From contig JANOWU010000158.1 in assembly GCA_031418035.1 (NCBI GenBank), positions 1-35,367 on the forward strand: 35,367 nucleotides of DNA, written 5' to 3'. This stretch comes from JANOYY01 sp031418035 (lineage in GTDB: Bacteria > Actinomycetota > Acidimicrobiia > Acidimicrobiales > JANYDT01). Below are positions 18,319 to 25,568 of this stretch, piece after piece. Position numbers and translations under genes: made by a program. The notes under the pieces were generated by a model. That model was not told where the DNA came from. It ran no database searches and saw nothing but the letters and a program-made list of their open reading frames with translations. Numbering within the stretch: position 1 is the stretch's first letter; each line of letters opens with the position of its first letter.

Positions 18319-18370
18319 GTATTCCTTTTGCGGTGTTGCGTTGCGGGTGGCTGCGACCGTGGTCCGGCTG

Positions 18371-18465
18371 ATGTAGTCCGAGTGGTGTAGCCGAGTGGTG
18401 TGGTCCGAGTGGTGTGGTCCGAGTGGTGTAGCCGAGTGGTGTGGTCCGAGTGTGTAGTCCGAGTG
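18371..18465. repeat. Seven tandem copies of a 13-14 bp repeat
   Basis: Consensus GTGTRGTCCGAGTG. Copies start at 18371, 18385, 18398, 18412, 18426, 18439 and 18452. Four are 14 bp and three are 13 bp through loss of one base. The array fills about half of the 196-bp gap between two divergent genes, upstream of both. An operator array or a slippage-prone spacer are both possible. Confidence 0.9.
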
Positions 18466-18502
18466 GTGTTTATCGTGCCACGTCGGAGTCCGGTTTTCTC
18501 GG

Positions 18503-18508
18503 TAGGGT
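18503..18508 (+). promoter_or_regulatory. Leaderless -10 box of the sensor kinase gene
   Basis: TAGGGT, 6 nt before ATG 18515. No Shine-Dalgarno is visible, so a leaderless mRNA is likely. Confidence 0.5.
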
Positions 18509-18514
18509 CGAACT

Positions 18515-19678
18515 ATGTCCTACGACAGCGTGGAGGGCGCCGCTCCTCGGATACGAAGTCTGGCCATCGAGCGGTCCATCCTTCGCGGTCTTGCGGTGTT
18601 GCGCTGGGTCTCGATGGTGTGGGTGATTGGCGTTGCGATCTACTCCGCCCGGGGTTCACGGCAGTTCATTCGCCACCCGTTGGCCGTCATTTTGGCGTTG
18701 AGCCTCGGGCTCGTGGTGACGATTGTGGCAACACGTTTAGCGACGCTCGATACCGCCCGGGCGTTGCGTGCGCCCACCGTTCTCGCCGACGTCGGGACCG
18801 CAGTTTCGCTATACCTGGCCGACGGGTACGGATTCGCGGAGCGCCACGTGTTCAATCCGGGCCAGTCGTTGACGGCCAGCTGGCCGATATGCGCGGTTGC
18901 GTCGGTCGGGATCGCGTTCGGTCCCTTCGCCGGCTTTGGCGCAGGTTTCCTGATGGGGTTCAGCCGATTCCTAAGCGCGCTTTTAAATGGCTTCGACGAG
19001 TGGGGTCCGAACGCCTTCGGGTCCCTCGCCAACACCACCGTGTTCTCTGCCGTCTGGGGATTCATCGCCGGTTGGGTGTCTTTGCAGATGCGACGAGCCG
19101 AGAACGAGGTGGCCGCCGCCCGCGCCCGGGAGGACTTTGCGAGGACGATGCATGATTCGGTGCTGCAGACCCTGTCGCTCGTCGAACGTCGAAGCCGAGA
19201 ATCCGACCCCCAACTCGCCGACGTCGCACGGCGCACCGATCGCGAACTCCGCGCGTACCTCTTCGGTGGGGCCGATAGTGCGAACGAGACGCTGGCGCTG
19301 GGATTGCGTCGAATCGTCGATCGGACGGTTCTCGACCATGGTCTGGCCGTCGAACTGTCGGTGGTCGAAGCCGAAGAGCCTTCTGCCGACGTCACCGCGG
19401 CCATCGTCGGCGCCGCGTCGGAAGCATTGATGAACGCCGTGAAGCACGCGCAGGCCACGAAGGTCGTGGTGTTCTGCGACGCTGACGAAGGGCCGAACGG
19501 TGGGCAGGTGTTTGTCACGGTTCGCGACGACGGGTGCGGATTTGATCCGACGTCGATAGATTCCTCACGTCGCGGAGTGAATGGGTCGATACGTGAGCGT
19601 ATGAACGCGATTGGCGGGCGAGCAGAGATCGAATCCACTGTAGGAAAGGGCACGGAGGTACGGCTGTGGGGACCATGA
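18515..19678 (+). CDS. Membrane sensor histidine kinase (NarL/MacS-like)
   Basis: 387-residue two-component sensor. About five membrane spans occupy residues 24-191, with no large extracytoplasmic domain, so the signal is probably sensed in or near the membrane. The phospho-acceptor is His213 in FARTMHDSVLQTLSLV, the HisKA_3 style of the NarL group. The ATPase region has the N-box SEALMNAVKHAQ, the G1 box VRDDGCGFDP and a GSIRERMNAIGG plus GKGTE ending. Resemblance to actinobacterial MacS kinases is from memory. The response regulator gene overlaps its 3' end. It is divergent from the hydrolase/monooxygenase cluster and could control it, which is inference. Confidence 0.93.
   Translation: MSYDSVEGAAPRIRSLAIERSILRGLAVLRWVSMVWVIGVAIYSARGSRQFIRHPLAVILALSLGLVVTIVATRLATLDTARALRAPTVLADVGTAVSLYLADGYGFAERHVFNPGQSLTASWPICAVASVGIAFGPFAGFGAGFLMGFSRFLSALLNGFDEWGPNAFGSLANTTVFSAVWGFIAGWVSLQMRRAENEVAAARAREDFARTMHDSVLQTLSLVERRSRESDPQLADVARRTDRELRAYLFGGADSANETLALGLRRIVDRTVLDHGLAVELSVVEAEEPSADVTAAIVGAASEALMNAVKHAQATKVVVFCDADEGPNGGQVFVTVRDDGCGFDPTSIDSSRRGVNGSIRERMNAIGGRAEIESTVGKGTEVRLWGP
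19654..19659 (+). promoter_or_regulatory. Ribosome binding site that decides the response regulator start
   Basis: GGAGGT with 6 nt to GTG 19666. Spacing to the alternative ATG 19675 would be 15 nt, so GTG is favoured. Confidence 0.6.
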
Positions 19679-20310
19679 AGGACGGAGCTCCGGAGACAAT
19701 CCGTGTCGTGCTCGCCGACGACCATGAGATCGTCCGCGCGGGAATTCGCATGGAGTTGGGAGAACGATTCGAGGTGGTGGGGGAGGCCGACGAGGCCGGC
19801 GGTGCGGTCGATGTCATACAAACCCACAAACCCGATCTCGTGGTCTGCGATCTTCACATGCCGGGCGGCGGAGGCCTCGAGGTCGTTCGGAAATGCGCGA
19901 CCCTTTGCCCGATCGTGATGTTGACAGTGAGCGAGGCAGAACGTGATCTCCTCGACGCCGTGGCCGCCGGCGCGGCCGGTTACCTGCTCAAGACGACGCC
20001 GACGGCAGAACTGCGGAAGAGCTTCGTCCTGGCGGCGGCGGGTGAGCCGGTGTTCAGCCCGTCGCTCGCGGCGTTGCTGCTCGGTGAGTTTCGTCGTATG
20101 GCGAAGGCGACCGGATCGTCGCCGTTGAGTGATCGTGAACGTGAAGTCCTTCAGCTGGTGGCACGTGGACGGTCCTATGGCGAGATCGGCACGGAACTCT
20201 TCATTTCGGCGAAGACCGCGGAAAACCATGTCCGCAACATCCTGGGCAAGTTGCACCTGAGCCGACGCGCCGATCTCGTCCGCTACGCCGTCGAACACGG
20301 GATCAGCTGA
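19666..20310 (+). CDS. LuxR/NarL-family response regulator
   Basis: 214 residues. The receiver domain has the acidic pair in VVLADDHEIV, the phosphorylated Asp in DLVVCDLHMPGGGG, and Lys in YLLKTTPT. The C-terminal LuxR helix-turn-helix runs from LSDREREVLQLVARG to HLSRRADLVRYAVEHG. Its GTG start overlaps the kinase gene by 13 nt, so the pair is translationally coupled. It is a DNA-binding transcription factor whose targets are not shown. The repeat array upstream of the kinase is one candidate site. Confidence 0.95.
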   Translation: MGTMKDGAPETIRVVLADDHEIVRAGIRMELGERFEVVGEADEAGGAVDVIQTHKPDLVVCDLHMPGGGGLEVVRKCATLCPIVMLTVSEAERDLLDAVAAGAAGYLLKTTPTAELRKSFVLAAAGEPVFSPSLAALLLGEFRRMAKATGSSPLSDREREVLQLVARGRSYGEIGTELFISAKTAENHVRNILGKLHLSRRADLVRYAVEHGIS

Positions 20311-20328
20311 GACACCACGTTCGTGTCT
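20310..20328 (+). terminator. Hairpin after the two-component operon
   Basis: AGACAC/GTGTCT stem of 6 bp with a 7-nt loop begins at the last base of the response regulator stop. A GC-rich palindrome GGCGGCCGCC follows within 15 bp. Confidence 0.35.
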
Positions 20329-20368
20329 TGGCTGGCGGCCGCCTGGCCTGTCATGTTAGGAACGTCAG

Positions 20369-21142
20369 ATGAGTGAAGTCACACGAATCGCTGCAGGTAC
20401 CGGCCGCCTCGCTGGGAAGGTCGCACTGATAACGGGCGGAGCACGGGGACAGGGTGCTGCCGAGGCGGGGCTGTTCGTCGCCCAGGGAGCGACCGTCGTC
20501 ATCACCGATGTGCTCGACACCGAGGGTGCAGTCACGGCGGCGAACCTAGGTAATATGTGTACATATCTCCATCACGACGTCACGTCGGAGGACGACTGGT
20601 CCGCTGTCGTCGCGTCCATCGTGGAGCGGTTCGGTCGGATCGACGTGCTCGTGAACAACGCCGGGATATTCAAACGTGGCGGGATCCTCGACGGCTCGCG
20701 TGAGATCTGGGACGCGACCATAGCCATCAACCAAACGGGCGTGTATCTGGGAATGGCCGCCGTTGCGAGCCAAATGGTTTCGCAGAGGGCCGGGTCGATC
20801 GTGAACATATCGTCGGTCGCCGGGCTCCAGGGAACTCCCGGCTTCATTGCCTACAACGCGTCGAAATGGGCGGTTCGGGGAATGACGAAGGGAGTCGCGA
20901 AAGAACTCGCGCCCTACGGCGTCCGAGTGAACTCCGTCCATCCCGGAATCATCGACACACCCATGCTGCAGACGTTCAACGACATCAGCGAAAACATTCA
21001 CGACAACATCCGCCAACGAATTCCGATGGGGCGATACGCCGAGGCCGTCGAAGTCGGGGAACTCGTGTTGTTCCTGGCGTCTGATGAGAGCCGGTATTCG
21101 ACTGGCAGTGAGTTCGTCATCGACGGCGGGTGGATGGCCTAG
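20369..21142 (+). CDS. Short-chain dehydrogenase/reductase
   Basis: 257-residue classical SDR using NAD(P). Visible are the cofactor motif TGGARGQG (residues 22-29), NNAG in VLVNNAGIF, and the catalytic Ser-Tyr-Lys set in NISSVAGLQG and YNASK. An acidic residue in VITDVLDTEG at the end of beta-2 favours NAD over NADP. The C-terminal SRYSTGSEFVIDGGWMA is typical. The closest recognisable group is hydroxysteroid or glucose dehydrogenase-like SDRs. The exact substrate is not determinable. AGGA lies 8 nt before the ATG. Confidence 0.93.
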   Translation: MSEVTRIAAGTGRLAGKVALITGGARGQGAAEAGLFVAQGATVVITDVLDTEGAVTAANLGNMCTYLHHDVTSEDDWSAVVASIVERFGRIDVLVNNAGIFKRGGILDGSREIWDATIAINQTGVYLGMAAVASQMVSQRAGSIVNISSVAGLQGTPGFIAYNASKWAVRGMTKGVAKELAPYGVRVNSVHPGIIDTPMLQTFNDISENIHDNIRQRIPMGRYAEAVEVGELVLFLASDESRYSTGSEFVIDGGWMA

Positions 21143-21318
21143 CAGCGTTCTGAAGCGACCGTTCAACGTTTCCGCAATTGAAAGCGGCTGCACATGCACC
21201 AAACGACGCTGTGCCCGTCAGCCGTCGCTCCGCCGCCGCTGCAGCTTCACCGAACATGCGCGTAGGTAGCGGTTTCCGTGCCTATGCCGGAAGCCATTCA
21301 TGGCAGTATGCCGCGGGG

Positions 21319-21351
21319 CCGGTAGCGCTTCGCCGAACGAAGCGATACCGG
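21319..21351. terminator. Strong 14-bp hairpin between SDR gene and truncated HNH gene
   Basis: CCGGTA-G-CGCTTCG pairs with CGAAGCG-A-TACCGG around loop CCGAA, with one internal G/A mismatch. The stem extends outward with a single bulge (GGCC...GGCC). It sits 7 bp from the HNH stop between convergent genes. A bidirectional terminator is most likely. No U-tract. The rest of 21143-21357 shows no gene. Confidence 0.5.
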
Positions 21352-21357
21352 GCCGAC

Positions 21358-22251
21358 CTACCGGGCGAACATGAGGTGTGGTGGCGGTGGGCTGTTCGCG
21401 GTGCGACCGTTGGGCCACTCGAAGATCAAACTCGCATGATCACGGTCCCAACGAATCGTGAGCCGGCGCTTGTGGACATATCGGTGATGAAACTTACAAA
21501 GCGCACAGAGGTTCGCAAGCTCATGCGTGCCTTTTTTGGCGCGTTCTTTGATGTGGTGAACATCAGTCCAGCGTGCGGGGCGGTCACATCCCGGAAACCG
21601 ACACCACTGATCCCGCATTAGAACGGCACGGCGATTACGGGCTGGCACAGCTGAGGTCGGTGTACCAACATCGAACGGTGTGCCATCAGCACTGAGCCAC
21701 ACGCTCGTCGTCACACAATCACACAACAACATGTCCCACGTGAACGACGACAACCTCACCATCTGCGACGTATGCGTGATCCCCGACTTCGCGTTAACCG
21801 TGACCGTGACGTGGGGACGTTCCCCGCCAACGTCCATGCGGCCTTCGTTCGCCAACGACTCATACGCAACATCAACAAGTGCATCATGGCGACGTTGCGC
21901 CGGAGTCCGGTTATCACCTTCGCACGGTTTCGGCATCGCCGACTCGAGGGCCCTCGACAGGGCTTCTCCGCCGAGTGCGTCGAGGAGACCGTTGAGAATC
22001 CACATCCCACCCGACGTCGGCGACAACTGCACCCGCCGCGCCTCTTCGTGTTCCTTCTCACATGTCGGGTCACCGAGTGCGTCGTCACAGTGTGAAACCC
22101 ACAACGCGACTGCTTGCCGGAACTTTGTGAACGGCAGTGTTTGTGCGAACCGCAACAGTATTTCGGCGTCGCGGATCAGGAACGGGAAACGAGCCTTGGA
22201 GAGTACGCGCGCAACAACTGAATCGCCCCGGGTCCCGTGGAGGCATTTCAT
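21358..22251 (-). pseudogene. 5'-truncated DUF222/HNH endonuclease (13E12 family)
   Basis: The open frame keeps the middle of the DUF222 domain (LPFTKFRQAVALWVSHCDD, SGGMWILNGLLDALGGEAL, RTPAQRRHDALVDVA) and the complete HNH domain (CRFPGCDRPARWTDVHHI with HELANLCALCKFHH). Intact relatives are about 400-500 residues. Here the first 100 or more residues are missing. Its coding stops being native at 22218, where the inverted repeat of an IS3 element begins, and the first 11 codons of the frame come from the IS. It is probably inactive, although the nuclease domain itself is intact. A full-length paralogous-family gene lies at 33613. Confidence 0.85.
22219..22243. repeat. Left inverted repeat of the IS3-family element
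   Basis: 25 bp starting TGAATCGCCCCGGGT. It matches the reverse complement of 23552-23576 at 22 of 25 positions, with the three mismatches together at positions 16-18. Confidence 0.85.
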
Positions 22252-22269
22252 CCCGTGAAAGGGTTGGTT

Positions 22270-22596
22270 ATGGCTTCAGGAAGAAAGTATCCGCAGGAGT
22301 TGAAGGACCGGGCGATCAGGCTGGTTGGTGAGGCTCGTGAGCAAGAAGAGGGCCTGTCGCAGCATGCTGCGGTCGTTCGGATAGCGAGATTGGTTGGCGT
22401 GCACGCTGACACGTTGAGAGTGTGGGTTCGACAGACCGATATCAATGCTGGCCGTAAACCGGGTGTGACGACCGATGCTGCGGCCCGGATTAAGGAGTTG
22501 GAACGCGAGAATCGTGAGTTGAAACGCGCGAACGAAATCCTGTTGGCAGCATCGTCTTTCTTCGCGCGGGAACTCGACCCGCGACTTCCGTTCTAG
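22270..22596 (+). CDS. IS3-family transposase OrfA
   Basis: 108-residue DNA-binding part of the transposase. An N-terminal helix-turn-helix (KYPQELKDRAIRLVGEAR then VVRIARLVGVHADTLRVWVRQ) is followed by a leucine-zipper-like coil (IKELERENRELKRANEILL). It ends in FFARELDPRLPF, where IS3 elements normally shift to the -1 frame to make the OrfAB fusion. The -1 frame continues without stop into orfB as expected. This part is intact. Confidence 0.9.
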   Translation: MASGRKYPQELKDRAIRLVGEAREQEEGLSQHAAVVRIARLVGVHADTLRVWVRQTDINAGRKPGVTTDAAARIKELERENRELKRANEILLAASSFFARELDPRLPF

Positions 22597-23561
22597 TCGC
22601 GTTTATTGACGAGAACAGGGCCCGGTTTGGGGTCGAGTCGATCTGCAAAGTGCTCACCGGGCATGGATGCAAGATCGCCCCGTCGGGCTACTACGCAGCA
22701 AAGAAGCGGCCACCATCAAAGCGTGTTGTTCGTGACGAGGTCGTGTTCGAACACATTGTTCGTGTGCATACTTCCAGGCGTCAGGGCCGACACAACTATG
22801 GGGGCGAAGAAGGTTTGGGTTGAGCTCGCCAAAGAGCAGAAACGTGGCGAGTACACCGAGCTTGGTCGTGTTCCTCGTTGCCAAGTGGAACGGTTGATGA
22901 GAACCCAGTGTTTGCGGGGTCGGCGGCGCGGGCGCCAGTTCATCACTACCCGTCCAGATAGCAAAGCTGTGCGGCCGCCGGACCTCGTGAAACGTGAGTT
23001 CAAGGCATCAAAACCCAACCAATTGTGGGTTGTTGATTTCACGTACGTGGCGACTTGGGCTGCGACAGCATTCACTGCGTTCGTGATCGACGTGTATTCA
23101 CGTCGCATTGTTGGGTGGCGTGTCGCTGGTCGGATGCCAACCGCGTTACCGCTCGACGCCCTCGAAATGGCCCTGTGGACACGTCAGCAGACTAATGAGC
23201 TGATTGATGGTCTCATTCATCACAGCGATGCGGGCAGCCAGTACACAAGTATTATGTACACTGATCGTTTGATCGATGCTGGGGCGTTGGCATCGATTGG
23301 AACTGTCGGTGATTCCTACGATAACGCGATGGCCGAATCAACGATCGGACTATACAAAACAGAAATGGTTCGGCCCGAAGGACCATGGCGAGACGTCGAC
23401 CACCTCGAACTCTCGCTACCGCTGACCATGTCTGGTGGTTCAACAACTGTCGCATCCACTCCGCGATCGACTACGACACCCCCGTCGAACACGAAGAAAA
23501 GTACTACCGTGAAACCCACGACGGCGAGCAGACCGCTCCCGGACAAAAAGCCCTCCACTAA
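22596..23561 (+). pseudogene. IS3-family transposase OrfB, two frameshifts
   Basis: DDE integrase part of the transposase. The reading frame starts with VAFIDENRARFGVESICKVL, shifts after a run of five G at 22800-22804 (one G too many), continues as AKKVWVELAKEQKRGEY, then shifts back after a duplicated TC at 23411-23414. Removing one G and one TC restores a continuous protein ending WWFNNCRIHSAIDYDTP and stop 23559-23561. The catalytic residues are still encoded: Asp in LWVVDFTYV, Asp in HHSDAGSQY and Glu in NAMAESTIGLYKTE. Transposition from this copy is unlikely unless the indels are sequencing errors. Confidence 0.88.
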
Positions 23562-23576
23562 ACCCGGGGCGATTCA
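23552..23576. repeat. Right inverted repeat of the IS3-family element
   Basis: 25 bp ending GGGGCGATTCA, the inverted partner of 22219-22243. The OrfB stop lies inside it. Confidence 0.85.
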
Positions 23577-23853
23577 ACACGCATCGGCTCCGACAGCCAA
23601 CGCATCAGCCGATACGAAAACGGAAAACTCACCCCCGCCATCCCCGCCCTCACCCGCCTCGCCGAAGCCCTCAACGCCACCATCGACTACCTCATCATCG
23701 AAGGCGCCCCCCGACGACGCCAACACCGAACTCGCCAACCCCCTCCACCAACTCGGCCAACTCGACCCCGACGACCGCAACGCCATCCTCCACATCCTCG
23801 ACGGCCTCATCGCCAAAAACCGCGTCCGCAACGCACTACAAACCGCCAGCTAA
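23577..23853 (+). pseudogene. 3' remnant of an XRE-type HTH regulator, frameshifted
   Basis: From 23580 the frame encodes IGSDSQRISRYENGKLTP followed by LTRLAEALNATIDYLI, the second half of a Cro/C1-type helix-turn-helix. After a run of six C near 23710 the sense shifts frame and continues as ANTELANPLHQLGQLDPDD, then RNAILHILDGLIAKN, with stop at 23851. Removing one C joins both parts. The N-terminal half of the HTH is missing because the IS begins directly upstream. The third-base C bias is very strong. Not functional as it stands. Confidence 0.75.
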
Positions 23854-23865
23854 AAGAACGCACAC

Positions 23866-24267
23866 TTATAACATTGCGGTGGCAGGCTGGTTGCGGCCGA
23901 ACCATGCCCACAAGCCAAGCGACACGGCAGCAACCAGCGCACAGCCGAGCAGGTAACGGGGCCCGTTCGTATCGCCGTCGTTCGTGATCGCGATCACCAC
24001 CGCTGCGGCACCAGGACCGGCAAGCAAACCGACCAGAGCCGGCGCTCGCCATTCATGTCGCCAGCCGGGCACAAGACGCGTTGCGACTGCCGCAACGACC
24101 ACGCTCACGATCATCGTCGGCAAAGCAAAAACGATCACATAGGGAACACCAAGCCCGAACCAGTCGCCGAGCGTGGTATCGGAGTTGTCGCCGAACACTC
24201 GACTCAGCACCCCGACGACAACAATCAAGAGCACGTGCACGACAGCCAACAACTTGATCAACCGCAT
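23866..24267 (-). CDS. Four-span membrane protein, candidate immunity to the orphan Rhs tip
   Basis: 133 residues, mostly membrane: spans at about residues 4-24, 34-62, 76-95 and 105-126 (LLAVVHVLLIVVVGVLS, VPYVIVFALPTMIVSVVVAAVA, ALVGLLAGPGAAAVVIAI, YLLGCALVAAVSLGLWAWFG). Its ATG shares one base with the stop of the orphan Rhs C-terminal cassette (TGATG), so the two are translationally coupled. Position is what suggests immunity: Rhs tips are followed directly by their cognate immunity gene, and multi-span immunity proteins usually answer tips that act at the membrane. I recognise no family. The unsupported upstream frame extension overlaps the cassette. Confidence 0.75.
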   Translation of the reverse strand: MRLIKLLAVVHVLLIVVVGVLSRVFGDNSDTTLGDWFGLGVPYVIVFALPTMIVSVVVAAVATRLVPGWRHEWRAPALVGLLAGPGAAAVVIAITNDGDTNGPRYLLGCALVAAVSLGLWAWFGRNQPATAML

Positions 24268-25067
24268 CAGCGACGCACCTGCGGCACGACATTCTGCTGT
24301 TTGTGATTCGGCCACGCCGGGAGCAAGCCCACCGGTAACCCGAACATCTGGGCTCTCTCTTTGATCTGCATCACCGGATAGTCGAACGAACCCGAACCGC
24401 CGTTCGGATTTCCGTAGAATTCCCACGACGGAAACGCATCGCCATTGAACTTCGTCTCGATCGAATCGTTCTTCGGCGCCACACCGACAGCGTTGATCTG
24501 CGGGCCCGCTGTCGTCTTGAAAAGCAGAGATGCATCAATCGACGGAACCCGAGCCCCGCCGACCTCAGGAGCGAATGGATTCACGATTGACACTCGGATC
24601 CGAATCTCACCACCGACATCGGTCACGGTCACCTTGTTGCGCTTCTGATCCGTCGCCTTGCAACTCGGGCGACTCGGCCGACACGAGAAATTGATCGAAC
24701 CAGTGACCGTTCCCTTGTCGAAGTCAATCTCGGCACAGGCCCGACTCTCATCGCACGTCGCCGACGACGAGAACGAACGGCCATCACCCTTGTGACAGTT
24801 GTCGTCGTCGACATGACCGAAGCATCCCGCCTTCGCCGTCGAGATGAACGCCCGAACCGCAAACTTCCCCCAGCCCGGCCGCGAACCAAACGAGCCACTG
24901 AACGACTCCGGTACCGGCGCATCCGCACGCAGACCCGAAGGATCCGTAAACACCATGGGGTTGTTGTTGCCGTAGATGTAGGCCGACGGATACGCCACAC
25001 CCCGAGACACCTCCAGGGGGTCGGTTTGGGTGAACAACTCGTGACACAAAGTTGCACTCGCCGTCAT
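24267..25067 (-). CDS. Orphan Rhs C-terminal cassette (core end plus variable tip)
   Basis: 266 residues. Residues 12-45 are the end of an Rhs core (FTQTDPL through to NNNPMVFTDPSG), and the remainder is a tip unrelated by eye to that of the large Rhs gene. The tip is Gly/Ser-rich at first (FSGSFGSRPGWGKFAVRAF), has Cys in CFGHVDDDNC and CRPSRPSC, then a beta-rich part ending KFNGDAFPSWEFYGNPNGGSGSFDYPV. No toxin family is recognised. No signal peptide, repeats or Shine-Dalgarno precede it, as in the silent orphan tips of enterobacterial rhs loci. It follows the first immunity candidate by 26 bp and is coupled to a 4-TM gene. It would be expressed as a weapon only after recombination with the upstream rhs. 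Confidence 0.8.
   Translation of the reverse strand: MTASATLCHELFTQTDPLEVSRGVAYPSAYIYGNNNPMVFTDPSGLRADAPVPESFSGSFGSRPGWGKFAVRAFISTAKAGCFGHVDDDNCHKGDGRSFSSSATCDESRACAEIDFDKGTVTGSINFSCRPSRPSCKATDQKRNKVTVTDVGGEIRIRVSIVNPFAPEVGGARVPSIDASLLFKTTAGPQINAVGVAPKNDSIETKFNGDAFPSWEFYGNPNGGSGSFDYPVMQIKERAQMFGLPVGLLPAWPNHKQQNVVPQVRR
25015..25034 (-). repeat. 20-bp direct repeat, orphan copy (recombination seam)
   Basis: Encodes FTQTDP in the orphan cassette and is identical over 20 bp to 26200-26219 in the main rhs gene, in the same orientation and reading frame. Confidence 0.85.
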
Positions 25068-25093
25068 AAGTGCATGCGCCTGGTCACGGAGAT

Positions 25094-25567
25094 TCAGTCT
25101 TCGCCAAAAGAGTCCTGCTTATGAGGTTCGAAGATCTCTGCGGCAATTTCAGTCGACCAACGGAGGGTGACGTGAAGCGCCCGATTTTCACTGGCGAACA
25201 GCTCATCCCCACTCAGGTTTGACAAACGCGATGCGCTCACTTGAGAACAAGCGAAAGCGAAGTCGGACCCTGCTTGACATCTAGCCGAAAAGCGACTCCA
25301 AGCATCCTCAAGTTCTGTCAGCACCAAAAGGAAGTCCTCAAACCCGCCCTGTGTTCCCTTGGAAACTGGCAGGACAAGGCAACTCAAAGCCTGGATCACC
25401 CTTTCACTTCGGCCTCGACACAGCGACACGAGAAATAGGAGCGACTGTTCTAGTTGAAGAAACTTGTCCGTGTCCGATGGAACAGCCAGCGCAACCCGGC
25501 GGGCGATGGGAGCCAATCCATCGACCGATTCGTCGAGGAAGGCGGCTACTTCGGCGGGCTCGACCAT
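25094..25567 (-). CDS. Candidate immunity protein of the Rhs gene
   Basis: 157 residues, soluble, mostly helical, with no signal peptide or membrane span. Four Cys are visible (SLCRG, LSCLVL, ARCQAG, FACSQV). ATG 25567 follows the Rhs stop (25571-25569) after one base (TGAAATG), which indicates coupled translation. The frame is open further upstream but would overlap the Rhs tip. I recognise no family. The assignment rests on the established order of rhs followed by rhsI. It could equally be an accessory or chaperone of the tip. Confidence 0.7.
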   Translation of the reverse strand: MVEPAEVAAFLDESVDGLAPIARRVALAVPSDTDKFLQLEQSLLFLVSLCRGRSERVIQALSCLVLPVSKGTQGGFEDFLLVLTELEDAWSRFSARCQAGSDFAFACSQVSASRLSNLSGDELFASENRALHVTLRWSTEIAAEIFEPHKQDSFGED

Positions 25568-25568
25568 T

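Larger units (their letters stand above)
22219..23576 (+). mobile_element. IS3-family insertion sequence, frameshifted
   Basis: A 1358-bp element bounded by 25-bp imperfect inverted repeats with the TG...CA ends typical of IS3. It carries orfA and an orfB in the -1 frame. The flanking bases (AAC on the left, ACA on the right) do not form a target duplication. The left side cuts an HNH gene and the right side cuts an unrelated XRE regulator gene, so the element sits at a recombination junction rather than at a clean insertion. Confidence 0.88.

Noticed and set aside
18640..20298. Long minus-strand open frame opposite the two-component genes
   Set aside because: Shadow of kinase and regulator genes whose motifs are complete on the plus strand.
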